Shown piece after piece: positions 13,627 through 26,350 of a DNA stretch of 64,000 nucleotides. Source of the stretch: Sipunculus nudus (Eukaryota > Annelida > Sipuncula > Golfingiida > Sipunculidae); the NCBI GenBank assembly GCA_026874595.1, contig CM049310.1, positions 38,455,558 to 38,519,557 of the forward strand, read 5' to 3'. Under the pieces are notes generated by a model that was not told where the DNA came from, searched no databases, and saw nothing but the letters and a program-made list of their open reading frames with translations. The stretch's first letter is position 1, and the number at the start of each line of letters is the position of its first letter. The translations under genes were made by a program, and so were the position numbers.

Positions 13627-13835
13627 AGGGGCAGATCCAGGATTTAGGAAAAGGGGAAAGGGGGTCCAACCCAGGAGGACTACTGGCAAAGCCTTAAAAA
13701 AGGACTCAAGGTCCAGAAAAGGAGGGGGGGGGGTCCAGGCTGCAATTATTGGTCTGAAACACTTTGAAAAGGGTTGTGGTGGCTGAAAAGGGGGGATCCG
13801 GACACCCTTGACCCTTCCTGGATTGGCTTCTTTAA
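13627..13835. mobile_element. MITE-like element with GGATCC-type ends
   Basis: The left end caggggcagatccaggatt is roughly the reverse complement of the right end (cctggattggc). The interior is G-rich on this strand, with a run of nine or more G at 13725-13734 and ggggtcca phrases. Non-coding and about 200 bp. Confidence 0.4.
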
Positions 13836-13889
13836 TCTATAATATCCCCAAAGCTGCAGGAGCAGATATAGTATAAAGCTCCATTTGTG

Positions 13890-14275
13890 CATTCTTCCTA
13901 CCTTCTGTCTGTCTATCGTGCTGTCCATCCGCTTATGGATGTATTAAAAGCCAAACCATCTGGCCGAATCCTTTTGAACATCTTTCACATTTGGTTCACC
14001 TACCCACAGATGAAGAACCCTTTTAATTTTGAGTTCACAGGGTCAAAGGTCAAGACCACAGGGCCCACTTCTTTAAAAAGCTTTTGGATGCATTTTAAGC
14101 CAAAGTTTTCACCACAAACCTTCAATCTTTCAAATACAGCTCAACTACCTATAGAGGAAGATATTTATTGATTTTGAGGTGAAGGGGTCAAAAGGTGAAG
14201 GTCACAGAATTATGCTCCCAATTTTCTCCTCTGCAAGGGGATGCTCCACTTTGAGGTGCCCTTGTTTTAGTTAAC
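13890..14275 (+). repeat. Interspersed repeat fragment, Helitron-like core type
   Basis: Starts with ctgtctgtctatcg and ccatccgc phrases, then 'aggtcaagaccacagggccc' and 'aaggtgaaggtcaca', the phrasing of the tandem cores in the Helentron-like elements of this window. No termini can be set. Confidence 0.35.
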
Positions 14276-16956
14276 AGTGCTTTTAGAGCTAATTAATCAG
14301 TTGCAGTAATATATATATTATCTCACACTATCAGTTCATTTTACCTGATTACAAAAAAATCCCAGCAAAACCTTTTGGGTGCACATATTTCTGTTTACTA
14401 TATAACCAGACTGTGAGACCATTGGTCTGATCCCCAAAGGAGAGAAAAAAAAAACAGAAAAGAAGAAGACACAGAAGAACACTTGTTTGAAGCTTGATTT
14501 GTGAAGTTGCTCAGTGCAGCCACAAAGTGGCATGTGTGCTATGTTTTGTGCAACTGATGGCCCCTGATGCAAGCCAATTTCCACTCATGTGCAGGAGGAA
14601 GCAGACAGTTTTAGAATGAAATATTGGCAGATACCGGCATGATATTTTAAGGAGATCACAGTATTTTGCATGTACATGTAGCAGAATTGGTATGTGAATG
14701 AGCCCCTTTAAATGGAGATGTTTCATCAAGAAGGGGGAAACATTTTGTAATGTCCTCATAAAAATATTTATGTAATGTCCTTGTACTGCTGTATCTGTAT
14801 TACCTGCTCTGCTTTTCCAGTGTAGAGTAATATATCCCTAATAGTTGGAGGATCAAAACTGGTGAATATTTTAATAGCACATAACATAAATGTAAAGTAT
14901 AGATAAATACTGTTTTGACTACTGTACTCATTCTGAATGTACACCAGAAATAATCAAGCTGTGATTTTGTTATAAACTGATGATTTTATCTTTTTATTTC
15001 TGCACTTGGATTGATGTTCAGATTCCCATCAGAGTAGATGTGTCATTACTCTGACCTCATGGCTACGTTACTTAATGGCAGTTAATTGTTTCCATGGTAA
15101 CCACAGTCACTTGACCAGATTAATCTGTGAATTGAATGTCGATTGAATTGTTGATTAGATGCTTGACTCTTTATACCGTATGCTAGAACGGGATATTCCT
15201 GTCATGATCTAGTCCAGCAAGAGCAAACGATGAGCTTCATATATGGCAAAGCATATGTTGTTTGCCCATTCAGATGTGAATTTTACAGGTACTTTTAGAT
15301 TGATCATCATTAATTGAACATATTTATTATGAATATAAATATTTTTCTTAACTATTATGATCTGTCGATACAAATCAATAAGTAACAATATATTAATGTC
15401 AACAACAAAACAGGTAACAAAATTCAATATCAATATTTCTCCATATTATATGCCTTATGCAATGGTCCAGCTTAATTCATTCTTCAACTCCTGCCGCGTA
15501 ACCTCAGCTTACAATAGCAGGGTTTGCTTTGTATCACCACCAGGGTGTTGTCAAAGGACAGGGATAAGATTCTGTGAATGTATTACAAATTATGTTATAT
15601 CTGAACAGCCTGACTGATACAGCTCTTGTATTAAACAAATAATTAAATTAGAATAAAAATGTAGGGCCATACATTCTGATACCCAAGCACTCCCAGTACA
15701 CCTTTCAGCATCAGAATATACCTTTGCATAGTAAAGGGCTGAAGCTTTGCAGACTCCATTTAGGTAGAGCCAGACTGTGTTTCTGCCTATCACGAACTCT
15801 GCACTCTCCAGCATGTCTATTAGGGAAACTGGAGCAGAGAACCATCTATCATAGAAATTTATAGCTTTTGATCTTTGTAGTAATGACCTGTCTTTCTTTT
15901 GTACTTCTCATTTATAAGTTTTCATCCACAGAGTAGATCTCTGTCTGGCATTCAGATTGATTATTTAATGACCACATGAAACTAGTGGGATTTGCTGTCT
16001 AGACATTGCTATGATGTATTTCAGCTTGTGTGAAACATTTTAGGGTTTATCACCTATGATCATAATGCTTAGATCTGACTAAGTTCCATTACATTTGACA
16101 AATTAGGCAGTTTCATTTGACATTACAGCTTGCATGTATATCTTTTTTTTTTTAGATCATTCATCCGTTATATTTCTCCAAACTCAAATAGAATTTATGG
16201 GTTAATGATTATTAGGGTAGTCTGCATGAAGCACTTGTTAAATATGTGTAAAAAACCATTGTCAGTTTCAATTATGAAAGGCTAATCATTCACTAATTCA
16301 GTCATTTATAATAAAATGTAGTCACTACCCTTCATATACAATGCTTATGTGCCTTGGAATTCATTGGAATTAAATTTCAAGGGTCCTAAATCATGATCTA
16401 AGCATAGAACACTTTTAAGACTAAGAATAAATGGGAAGAGTCACATGCATACATGTATATTGTAAAAGAATTGTTTTCAGACTCAGAGTTTATCACAGTG
16501 GACATTTCCCACAGGTATAAATAGATTCCTTATATTGAGACTTCTCTTTGTATAAATAATTGAAAAGACAAAAGTAGTATTAAAATTTTACTGCTTCTCC
16601 ATGCATCAATGGCAGTTCTGTGACCTAAATAGCTAACTTAACTGAATTGTCTTGGAAACAATGTTTATGGCCCTCACAATAACATATCTAGTTTGGTATC
16701 AAAACTGTGTAGAGCATGTTCAATAAAATCCAATAACCTTTAAATATCCTGACAAACTACACAATAAACTTTATCTTAACAGCTCTGCAGATTATGATCA
16801 GTTGTTTATGTAAGGTGGACTGATTGTATCAATATAAATTTTTACATTTGTAAAGTTGTTGAATTGTTGTACAACAGACTACATTTCATAACTTGACAAT
16901 TTGGGACTTTCAAAGTACCTATTCACATACCAGGTATTATATATATAAATTAAGTT

Positions 16957-17245
16957 GTGTTATTGCCCCCCCCCCCCCAACACTGTGGAAGGGGGGACAT
17001 TAATTTGGGTTTGTCTGTCTGTCCCTCTGTCTGTCCATCCATCAGGTTTTCATTTCTCTGCCATAATTTTCCTAAATGTTATCCAATTTCATTTAAATTT
17101 GGGTCACTGTTTGCTCTCATGCATACCTTGGTTGGGATTGGTGTTGGAGTGTCTATCTGAAAATTGTTTATCACAAGCTCCAAAACAAACAAAAAATTTC
17201 CCTTTTTTTCCCCCAGTTAACAACAAAAATTATGACATGTTGTGA
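16957..17245 (+). mobile_element. Helitron-like 5' end fragment with poly-C tract
   Basis: A C-run (13-14 bases from about 16965) and GGGGGGAC (about 16990) form the two arms of a 5' hairpin. A phrase of tctgtctgtccctctgtctg and ccatccatc follows, the same layout as the other Helentron-like 5' ends here. The right end is undefined. Open frames inside are low-complexity chance frames. Confidence 0.4.
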
Positions 17246-17984
17246 CATCTTCAGGGGAAAATAAAAACAAAAGCATATTGAGTAGGCAAGCATGAAAATC
17301 ACAGGAAGCTAAAATAACAAGAGACAGAAAAGGAGGACATTAATTCAATGAACTTGCTTGTTTTCCTTAAACTTTTCTGGTATCTGCAAATATTTTGTTC
17401 TTAAACCATCTGCTTACTTTAGTGCACAATTGGAAATTAGATTTACAAGGCTCAGTCTTTGGTGCAAAACATAATTTTGGTGTATGCTGTTTCAGCATTG
17501 TGGTGCTATACACTTGAATTTAAAGGCTGCTATAAATAATTGATCAGCAATCAGTTAAAAATCTGTTTCAGCATTTGAGCTGTTTACTTTCATACCTTTC
17601 ACAGATGTGAGAATAAATGTGATTTATTTGAAATGACCCAAGTTTGCCTGACAAAACAGTTGTTGTTTCCAGGGTTCTTTCAATGGTTGGTGTGGTATTT
17701 AATACATTATCACTCAGAAAGCATCATAAAACTGAATTATTTAGTTTCGAATAGCTCGAACAGTAATCCATTCTTACTATACTGAATTATTTATTAATTT
17801 CATATATGTGAGATTAGGATAGTATTATGTATAATCTCTACATATATGGTGTTGTTTTGTTGTTTTGTCATATTTTTGGTGCAGAGTATTCTCATATATT
17901 ATAAGCCAATGCATTTCAATATGCATGTGCTTGGCTTGTCAGAACTTTGGTCATATGCTGCATGCTTTATTCAAATAACATGTG

Positions 17985-18290
17985 GTAAGGGTAAAACATA
18001 GCCTGATGGTTATGGCATTTTACTTCACAGTAGAAGGTCCCCAGTTTGAACCCTGCTGGAGCCTGAAAGCCTTAATGGTGATTTCTCAACAAAGCCTCGG
18101 AGATCCACTCTGATGTCTAAAAAACAGGTTAAGTCTTCTAGATCATTCCTAGCCCTTTGTGATCAGAACCTAAAATCAAGAAGGCATAAATTATATAACA
18201 TACCATTCTAATCATTGTTTATAACTTATACCTCATTCAATACACATCAGTGCCACCAATAGGCCATGGACCTATTATTTTAAGGAAAAA
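17985..18290 (+). mobile_element. tRNA-derived SINE, family 1
   Basis: A tRNA-like head with gcctgatggttatggcatt and a B-box-like agtttgaaccc at 18044-18054 precedes a body (gcctcggagatccac, acaggttaagtcttctagat, atcaagaaggcataa, gtgccaccaataggcc, ggacctat) shared in order with the copy at 24285-24590. A tRNA gene is excluded because no cloverleaf 3' half is present. Confidence 0.65.
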
Positions 18291-18929
18291 ACGTATATCA
18301 TGTAGGTAATGTTTGGTTCAGAGGGGTATTATGGCTCATTGGTCAGTTGTTTTAATATTGATCTGTATACAGGATGTGCTAAGCTTCAGCTTGGAAAAGG
18401 ACATCAGGGAAAAGTAATTAACATGTTCCCTTGTTGGTTTCATGTTGATTACTTGTAAGCGACACACAGCCGTAACATGGTGAAGCAGCATGTGGCGTGT
18501 GAATATTCAGACCTGGAGGTTATTGACGTCTGGTTATCAGTGAAACAGCCCACTAATGGAAAATGTCTCGCAGCACCTTGTCAGCTTGATACGTGCTGGA
18601 GAGGGTTATCAGGACTGCCCTCTGTTGGCAGGGTACAACATTACTGTATTGTTTATGTTCCAGTTTACTTCTTGTTATCAACCAGCTCAACAATATGCAG
18701 TCACAGTAGATTGATTTTCTATATAACCTCTGTCAAAGTGGCCGCGGAGAAAAAGAAATTTATTATATGTTAACGTTTGTATGTTTGCTTTCCTGTATAT
18801 TGCTGTGGCTGGCAGTGTTTCTGCTGAAGTACTTTTGACATTATGTCCATGATCAGTTTGCCAACAGCTCCTACATTTTGTGCTGTCAACTCATGTTTTA
18901 TTCAAGCAGGAAATCAAATGTTTGTACTC

Positions 18930-19190
18930 CATTGGTCCAACTGAACATGGTTGCGTCTATTTGTACATGTGCTTTGGGTGAAAATTGCTTATATCTCAGG
19001 AGTGGGTCAAGGTATTGGTCTGAAATTTGGCATGTTCATCCATCTTGAAAAATTTTCTAGTAAACCAGACAGGTTGCACCACATGATTTATTCTTGCAGG
19101 ATTTCAAAATGTTTGTACTCCATTTGTCAAACTGAATATAGTTTGCTCAAATTGGAAGGGTAGCAAGGTCCCATGCTTTTAAAACATAAA
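18930..19190 (+). repeat. Helentron-core fragment
   Basis: Contains 'gggtgaaaattgcttatatc', 'tctgaaatttggcatg' and 'catccatcttg', diverged from the half-unit repeated in the element at 50372-51560 (ctgaaatttggcatgcgtat, catcctggatagc). No ends visible. Confidence 0.4.
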
Positions 19191-19439
19191 TAGCAGACAC
19201 ATAAAAAATTGTGTAATATTATAGCCTTCATTGATTGTAACAAGTGATTTTCTTTATGACAACTGCTCATATATGTCTTATTTATTTTAAAAATAAATTG
19301 AGAATAACCTTACTGAACCTAAAATGTGCCTATTCTTTTACAAGATATATTAGGTATACATGAAGTACATTGTTTTTTCATGGAAATATAATAATATCTG
19401 TCATGGGAGTGGAGACGTGTAGTGTCTGTCATCACTGTC

Positions 19440-19800
19440 CATAGTCATGTGTCATTTCTTGTGAATGCGATAACTTGTGAACAACTCAACATTCTTTCAT
19501 GAAATTTGAAATTCCACCAATATCTTGGACAATTTCGAAAACTGCTAACCTTAATTAACCTTCATCATCAAGGACAAATAGGCCAAAATAGAATTTTTTT
19601 TAACCCCACAACTTTTGAAGTATCACATATTTTTTCTTCAAATTTTAAATCTAACTATTTCAACCAAGTTCTATGAGGAGTTCAAAAACTGGTGACCTTG
19701 ACCTGAATCTTCAAGGTCAAAACAGCTGGAATCAAAATAATTTGTGAACCCTATAAATTTTAAACCACTCAATATATCAAGAAATTATTAGAAATAGAAA
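19440..19800 (+). repeat. Helitron-core type repeat fragment
   Basis: Repeats the phrasing of a tandem core: gcgataacttgtgaac, 'catgaaatttgaaattcc', 'gtgaccttgacctgaa' and 'ttcaaggtcaaaa'. It sits just left of another element's 5' end at 19817. No termini can be set. Confidence 0.35.
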
Positions 19801-19816
19801 TTAGAATAGAAAGTAT

Positions 19817-20310
19817 TGTATCCCCAGACAAAGTCGGGATACTATTGTTAAAGCACGGTTGGGCTGCCGCCGCTACGATTTCGTTAGGACGCAATAACCC
19901 AAAAAATATTTTAAGGATCTTTTGCAAACTTGACATGTGCATAGATATGGGTGAGAGGACGAAGCCTATTTAAAATAGGGTCATGACCTTTCCTATGAGA
20001 GTCACCTTGGCCTTGAATAGATCCATTTTTGGGGGAAAATCACAAAAAATCTTAAATATCTCAAAAAATCTTTCCTGTTTTGATCCAAAAATCAACTTGA
20101 CTGAAGATCTAGGACACTGTTGTCAGGTACCGAAAACTGGTGGCGCCACCTGTTATCTTTTTCTTGTTTTTGTGCTGTTTAATACCCCCATCATTGGCAT
20201 TTTACAGTACTGTGTATATATAAATTAGGGTCATGACCTTTCCTATGAGAGTGGCCTTGTCCTAGAATATTGCTAAATATGGTGAAAATCACACAAATCA
20301 CATACAGTAG
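19817..20310 (+). mobile_element. Helentron-like element, 5' part, family B
   Basis: Starts with TGTATCCCC pairing with GGGATAC (about 19837-19843), then 'ctgccgccgctacg' and units with 'ggtgagaggacgaagcctat' and 'ggtcatgacctttcctatga'. The interior matches the copy at 10177-10810, more diverged. It has no 3' terminus; it stops near 20310 where unrelated sequence begins. Confidence 0.55.
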
Positions 20311-20559
20311 AGGGCCCTTTTTCCGAAAATGTCAGGGGACAAGCTTTTTGTTTGTAAAAATAAACATTAGGAAATGTGGACAAGGGTCTAGAGGCAGGTT
20401 AGTTGAGAGTTAATGATTAACTTAATGCCATTTTACCTGAGGAACACTGTGTTTCGATATTCGTAATTGACGACCTGGACGTGTAAAAGATATTTGCATT
20501 ATTGCTGAGTATAATTGGCAAAGATCAGTCTAACCTGCTTCAAGGATACGTGTGTGCTC

Positions 20560-22100
20560 TTTTTTTTTTTCATCAAATTCACTGGAGGGAAAGGTCAAAT
20601 GACATCACCAAGGTTTTACAGCTCCTAAACTTAGAAAATTTCATGACAAATACACCTGTACGGACTTTTTTTCGCAATGCCTGCAGATATTGGCCTAATT
20701 TTTGGTGTGTGGGCAGATAATGACGAGTTACAGATCGAGTTTGCGTTTCGTCCCGGTTGACCTACTTTTGACCGTTTTACGGCTCCTAAACTTAGAAAAT
20801 TTCATTAAAAATAGAAATTTTCATGACAAATACACATGTACGGACTTTTTTTAGCAATGCCTGCAGATATTGGCCTGATTTTTGTTGTGTGGGCAGATAA
20901 TGACCAGTTACAGATCGAGTTCATGTTTCGTCCCGGTTGACCTGATTTTGACCGTTTTACGGCTCCGAAACTTAGAAAAATTCATAAAAAATAGAAATTT
21001 TCATGACAAATACACATGTACAGCCGTTTTTAGCCCTCAGCTCATAGGCTGATGGGCTATTGTTGTCACCCAAGCTGTCCATCTGACCATCTGTCTGTCC
21101 GGTGTCTGTCCGTCCATTTGTCCGTTCCGCGTCTGTTAACTTTTACCTTGTGAGCGGGATATCTCTAAAAGGATTCACCGTTGGAATTTTATTTCAGAAG
21201 TGAAGATGTATATCGATAAAATCTCGGTCAAGTTCGAAGTTGGGTGACCTTGACACATTTTTCTACATTTTAGAGCTGATTATAGAAAAACACTCAGAAG
21301 TTTATATCTCAGGAACCATTGTGTGGATTTTCACAAAACTTACTATGATCATTGGGACTGATGGTCTGTATGTGCTGCACAATTTTAGTGGCGCCACCTG
21401 CAATTTCTGATTTTTTAATGAAATTTTATCGGATTTTTTCAATTTTGGCCTTTTGTGCAGGATATCTCCAAAGGTATTCAACACAGGAACTTCATTTCTT
21501 CAGTCCTATTACATTATATTCACAAAATCTTGGTCAAGTTCAAAGATGGGTGATCTTGACCTACTTTTCAAGGTCACAGAGCTTTTTTATAGAAAAAAAC
21601 TTAGGAGCTTATTTCTCAGGAAGCATTTGGTGGATTGTTATGAAACATGGTATATACCTCTCCAATTTAAATTTATAAATGATTATCAACTTTTGCTAAT
21701 ATTCTAGTTTCGCAATGCAATGGTTACAGATACTGGCCTAATGTTTGGTCTGTGGGCGCATAATGACCACTTACAGATCGAGTTCGCGTTACGTCCCAGT
21801 TAACCTATTTTTCACCATATGACAGATCCTGAACATAGAAAATTTCATGAAAGACAGAAATTTTCATGAAAAATGCACATATATGGACTTTTTTTCACAA
21901 TGCTTGCAGATACTGGCCTGATTTTTGGTGTGTTGCTTGATAATGACCCTTTACAGATCGAGTTTGCATTTTGCCCTTGTTGACCTACTTTTGACCATAC
22001 AACACTTCCTGAACTTAAAAAAAATTACAAAATTTAACAAATGTTTCTAATTTGCCCCAGGCGGGGGCATTCGTGTCGTTCCGACACATCTATTCTCTAA
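20560..22100 (+). mobile_element. Helitron-like element with 180-bp tandem core, interrupted by a nested element
   Basis: The core is a tandem unit of 180 bp (the phrase tacacatgtacggactttt recurs at about 20651 and 20831, with the next copy at 21011 broken by an insertion). Each unit holds 'cctgcagatattggcct', 'cagatcgagtt', 'cgtcccggttgacct' and 'gaccgttttacggctcc'. The right end has a G-rich subterminal stretch (gcgggggcat), a perfect hairpin GTGTCG-TTC-CGACAC at 22073-22087 and CTAA at 22097-22100, a Helitron-like 3' end. The left terminus is not found. Bases 21027-21707 belong to another element inserted inside it. Confidence 0.55.
21027..21707 (+). mobile_element. Helentron-like element, family C, nested and internally deleted
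   Basis: Starts TTTTTAGCCCTCAGC with a hairpin to GGCTGATGGGCT and ends TATTCTAG (CTAG 21704-21707). It is inserted at a T-run of the surrounding 180-bp unit, which resumes as tttcgcaatg. About 90 bp near the 3' end, including the subterminal inverted copy and most of the 3' hairpin, is missing compared with the copies at 37284 and 53806. It carries about two core units rather than three. Confidence 0.7.
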
Positions 22101-23620
22101 TATGCCATTAACTGGCGAGTATTAAAATAGTGTTTCGATGCAAGCAAATGTGTAAACATCCTGACACCTTGCTCTGTTGTTGTTTCGCGCAGTGTATTGT
22201 GGGAGGATGATGTAAGGGTTTATGCCATACCTCTGTGAGTGTAGTGCAAGGCAGGCTGGGAACCATGCTTACATTGGGCCTGTAAGACAAAATGGTTTTG
22301 CTCGAAAACTTTTGTATTCAGCCAAAATAAACTGATAGTGGTAGATAGTACATATCATGCCTTGTGACTAAGTACATTTGAAGAGGCCTATTCCTGCAGA
22401 TGACCTTTATACACTAAAGTTAATCCCTTGGGGCTTTTATAAAAATAGGCTTGAACATGGATATCTCCGCACACAGGCTGCTTGATTTATTTAAATTAAC
22501 GTGTTTATAATATGTTGGGGCCCACCAAAATAATAAAAACTCATTCAACAAGGGCATCTGGTGGGAAGTCAGATAAGCAAGTGCTTTGCAAACGGCATTT
22601 GGCATTAATTGACCTTTTCTACCTGTGCATAAATGCAGTGTACCACCTTATGTGACATGTTTTTTCCATTTGTCAACATTGTTTTGTTTACAAACAAGTT
22701 GATAAACAAGTTCATACATCCTTCACAGGGGCATTATAAGAACTTTACATAACCAGAAACTACCCTTAGATAAGTATTATAGACACAGAGGAAGACAGAA
22801 ATCACATAAATTCTTTTTCAAAAGGTAGGTGATTGGACATGTAGCTTTAAATCCTCAGTACCTGAACAAGATGCTCCTGTAACTCAGTTATACAACATTG
22901 ACACATTATGCCAGCAAGTGCTCTGCAAGAATATATAATATGCCCTATGTAAATCTTGTGATCCTTGACTTCATTAAATCTGCTCTGATTTTGCTGAAAA
23001 TCAAACTCTAAAGAGAAACTTGATTGGTTAATATTAAAAAAAAAAAGATGTGGGTTTATAGATTGATATCACTGACAATGTCAGTCTCATCTGAATTTAC
23101 ACTTTGCCTTCCTGGACTTTCGAGCTGTTCATTCTTGTAGTTTCTCAGCTCCCTTGGGAGCATACAACCAAAGCACACCATATCTGGTGCTAGAAGTTTA
23201 TTTGTTCTACATTGGCCTGCCACCCATGACCAGTACCCATTCACTCCTGGGTTGAGAGAGCCCCACCTTGTGGTAAAGACTTTGCCTAGGAGTCTTAGTG
23301 CAGGCAGCAATGAACAGAACCTGAACCCACAACCATGCAGTTACAAGTCCAGCGCCCTATCCATAATGCCATCACGCTCCACATTTTAGGGAGTTCCATG
23401 GTAATCAGTGTACCAGTAATCCCTAGAAAGTTATCTCAGCAGCACCCAAAAGTAAACAGACATACATACTGATGGATACTGCCCATATACCATAATTTGA
23501 TCCGTCCATCTATAAACGGTATCAGACAGGTTTACACAAACTATGCATCATCTGATCATTCAAGTACAGTATGATGAAACCAAGAAATGGTTTTCTTTAC
23601 CAAATCATTCTCATTTTCAG

Positions 23621-23920
23621 GGACATCTGCCAATTTGTGCCAAGATTACACCAGCGTGTCACTTGCTGACGTGGTGCATCGCCAATCCACACCACAAGGT
23701 GGCGTTACAGCAGGTGGATTCCTTAAGGACACGGGAGCTCACACGATATACGAGTGTATACAAAGCTGCTGTGACAAAGACACGTGTAACTATGCATTCT
23801 TAGTGAACGAAACTTGCTTTTTGATTGAGTGCAATGTGACAGCACCAGAAGCTTGCCAGCCGACGCCCAGGAAGGCAGCGCGGTTTGAGAAAACTTTCAT
23901 GGTAGAAGTCAGAAGCATTG
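23621..23920 (+). CDS. Coding exon 2: MANSC (MANEC) domain
   Basis: 300 bp, acceptor cattttcag|gg and donor cattg|gtgagt, phase 1 on both sides, residues 26-125. It carries eight cysteines at 32, 71, 75, 76, 81, 91, 96 and 104. The core ECIQSCC-x4-C-x9-C-x4-C-x7-C is the signature of the motif at the N-terminus with seven or eight cysteines. A Gly-rich stretch (QGGVTAGGFL) precedes the first cysteine cluster, and a basic then hydrophobic tail (KTFMVEVRSI) closes the domain. Two N-glycosylation sequons lie inside it (NET at 88, NVT at 97). In this family the domain follows the signal peptide and is extracellular. One exon encodes the whole domain. Confidence 0.85.
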
Positions 23921-24284
23921 GTGAGTAAAAGGTTTATTATCTGTGGTGATCTTTTGCAGTGTTGCCATGGTTGTTCTCAGACATGCATTGGTGAAAAATA
24001 TATACTTTTTATGCAACAGTCTTCTGTAGAACTACATTATAATTGCAGGGCTAATCCCCTGTGCTTGTATTCCGAGGATAGATTAGGATTTTCATTTTCT
24101 TCATACAAATGTCTTGTTTAGAACTTCTTTATAATCACAGGGCTAGTCCCCTGATAATAATTGGTAATGCATGTATTCCTAGGATAAAATAAGGATTTTC
24201 TTTTTTCTTCTGAGAATCACATCATTGACAATATATATCAGAGTATATGACAAGTATATAGTCCATTGTCAATTATATTGGGGT

Positions 24285-24590
24285 AGGATGTAGCCTAGTG
24301 GTTAAGGCATTGGGCCTCAGAGCTGAAGGTCCCCAGTCAAACGGGTTCCTCAATGGCATAATGGTGAAATCTTTTTAGAGCCTCAGAGATTTGCTTAATG
24401 TCTTAACGACAGGTTATGACTTCTGGATTATTCCTAAGCCTGTGCTTATAAAACCTGAAATCCAGAAGGCTTAATAATCACATTTCATCCTTTCAAAATG
24501 AATACCTTCATCTTCATTTAATAGACAGTGCCACCAACAGGCCAAGGACCTATCCTTATAAAAAAAATAAATAAATAAAAAAAGTGTATA
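24285..24590 (+). mobile_element. tRNA-derived SINE, family 1
   Basis: The head has TAGCCTAGTGGTTAAGG (24291-24307), a good Pol III A box, followed about 30 bp later by a degraded B box (aaggtccccagtcaaac). The body matches the copy at 17985-18290 in order and ends in an A-rich aaataaataaataaa tail. About 300 bp, non-coding, + orientation. Confidence 0.72.
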
Positions 24591-25879
24591 GTCTCCAGGA
24601 AAAGCTGCCAAGTTTAATGTTATGCATTTATTTAAGTTTGCATTTGAAGTAAGATATTTCCACAAAGAAAACACCAGTTGCAGATGAAGCAGATAGTATT
24701 TACTATCTAGTTTGCCAAGCATACGGTCCATAAATTTATAAACAAATAAACTTACGTCACTTTTTAATGTGTGATTTGTTATGGCAAGAGTGCCAGTACA
24801 ATCTGTCCGGATGCCCTTGACAGAATAAAAGAGGTTGTTTTGTATTACTGTGTGTCTGTGTAGTACAGCTGTGACTTCACAAGTTTAATCAAACTCCTTT
24901 TACACACATTTCAGTTCTAAGATATTTTTTGATGCAGTGAAAATTCTCTCCAAGATTGTAAAACCTCATTGAAGCCAAGGCATCTCAAGATCAAGGACAT
25001 CAAAACATTTCTTCTTGAATTCTGCAACTTCTCCTCAAAAAGATAGCCAGGACCAGGGAGTCAGGCCCATTTTCCTGGTACCTATGTTCCCCAGTACATA
25101 TGTTCCCTGGTACCAGTGTTCCCCAGAATGTATGCTATTAAAGAAAAATAACAGATGTTTATGTAAAATTTTAAAATAATAAAGGTTGGTTGTGTTTATG
25201 AGGCAAAGCAAATACACTTGAGCTCCACATGTTGAGTTTATACATAGAGATTGTAGAAAACAGAGAATGAATTAACAAAGTTTTTACAAAAACTGTCATA
25301 TTATTTACAATTAAAGGTGAAGTTGTGTTTCTTAAAAAAATCCTAAAGTCATAACTTCCCATCTTCCACAAATACAATGTGCTAAGCTGAATGAGGTTAA
25401 ATGGCGCTTCTTATTAATAAAAGATAACCATCTTGGGTACAGATGTACCAGAGAACAGAGGTGCTTGATAACAAGAGTGTTGGGGAACATACCTAGCTAC
25501 TAGGCCTGTGAATTGTAAAAGCCCTCAGAATCCATTCAATTATTTACCTTTGAAAATAATTCATGATTAGTTCTTACTTAAACATTTTAAAATATAAAAA
25601 AAAATGAAAGCAGTTTTACCAAATAAATGTCAGTTAATTTCAGCCAATGAAAAAAAAAGCTCTCCCCCTGTTTGTCACCACCATATTTTTTATATGCCTC
25701 TGTGTGAGTGAAGTGGTCTACCAGTTTAAAGGAAATTAAGTGCACATGCAAGATAAAGACCTTCAACATCACAAACTGTTCTGTCAAATTTAAAAGCTCA
25801 CAGAGGACTTTGGTAGGGTGCATGCAAAAAAAAGTAAAAGTAATATTTGAATATAATCAATTCAGAGTTTAATAACAAT

Positions 25880-26350
25880 CTTTTGTCTTCACTACCCTCC
25901 CGAGGCAGCGGAAATCTTGCGCTTCTAAAATAGCAACTGATTTTCACGCTGCCAGCTTTGACTTTTAATGATATATTTAGACACCAGATGGCAGTTCGTT
26001 GTCCGCTGAAAAAAACCTGCATATGTATGTGACAAGAAGCCAACCAGATGCGAATAAACAAACACTCGACATGCATCCTGGCTCCGCCCATAGCTGCGCT
26101 TCAAGCGCCACTTGAAGACAGTTTACGGTCGAATATTAATTGCTCCCTCTGTATTCTCGCATCATCGACTGATTCGATTATGACATTATGACTGTGTTAG
26201 CCGTGTTGTCTGCAGAACCGAAACCAGCCAGCAAGGTGTGCACGCAGCCTTTGTTGTTACTCACCGGCCGAGCATATTATGTGCACAAGGCCCTAAGCAA
26301 ACCACGTCTGGGGCAATTCTCTCTGAGCCTGTGGCTTGTTGAGACGGTTA
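25880..26350. promoter_or_regulatory. CpG-retaining patch in intron 2
   Basis: CpG density rises sharply (gcagcggaaatcttgcgctt, gctgcgcttcaagcgcc, tttacggtcgaat, caccggccgagc) compared with several kilobases on either side. A near-consensus CTCF core (ACACCAGATGGCAG, 25981-25994) lies in it. It may be an internal promoter or enhancer. No exon is recognised. Function is inference. Confidence 0.35.

Noticed and set aside
24291-24360. tRNA gene
   Set aside because: Only A- and B-box-like segments are present; the acceptor stem does not close and the sequence continues into a SINE body with an A-rich tail.
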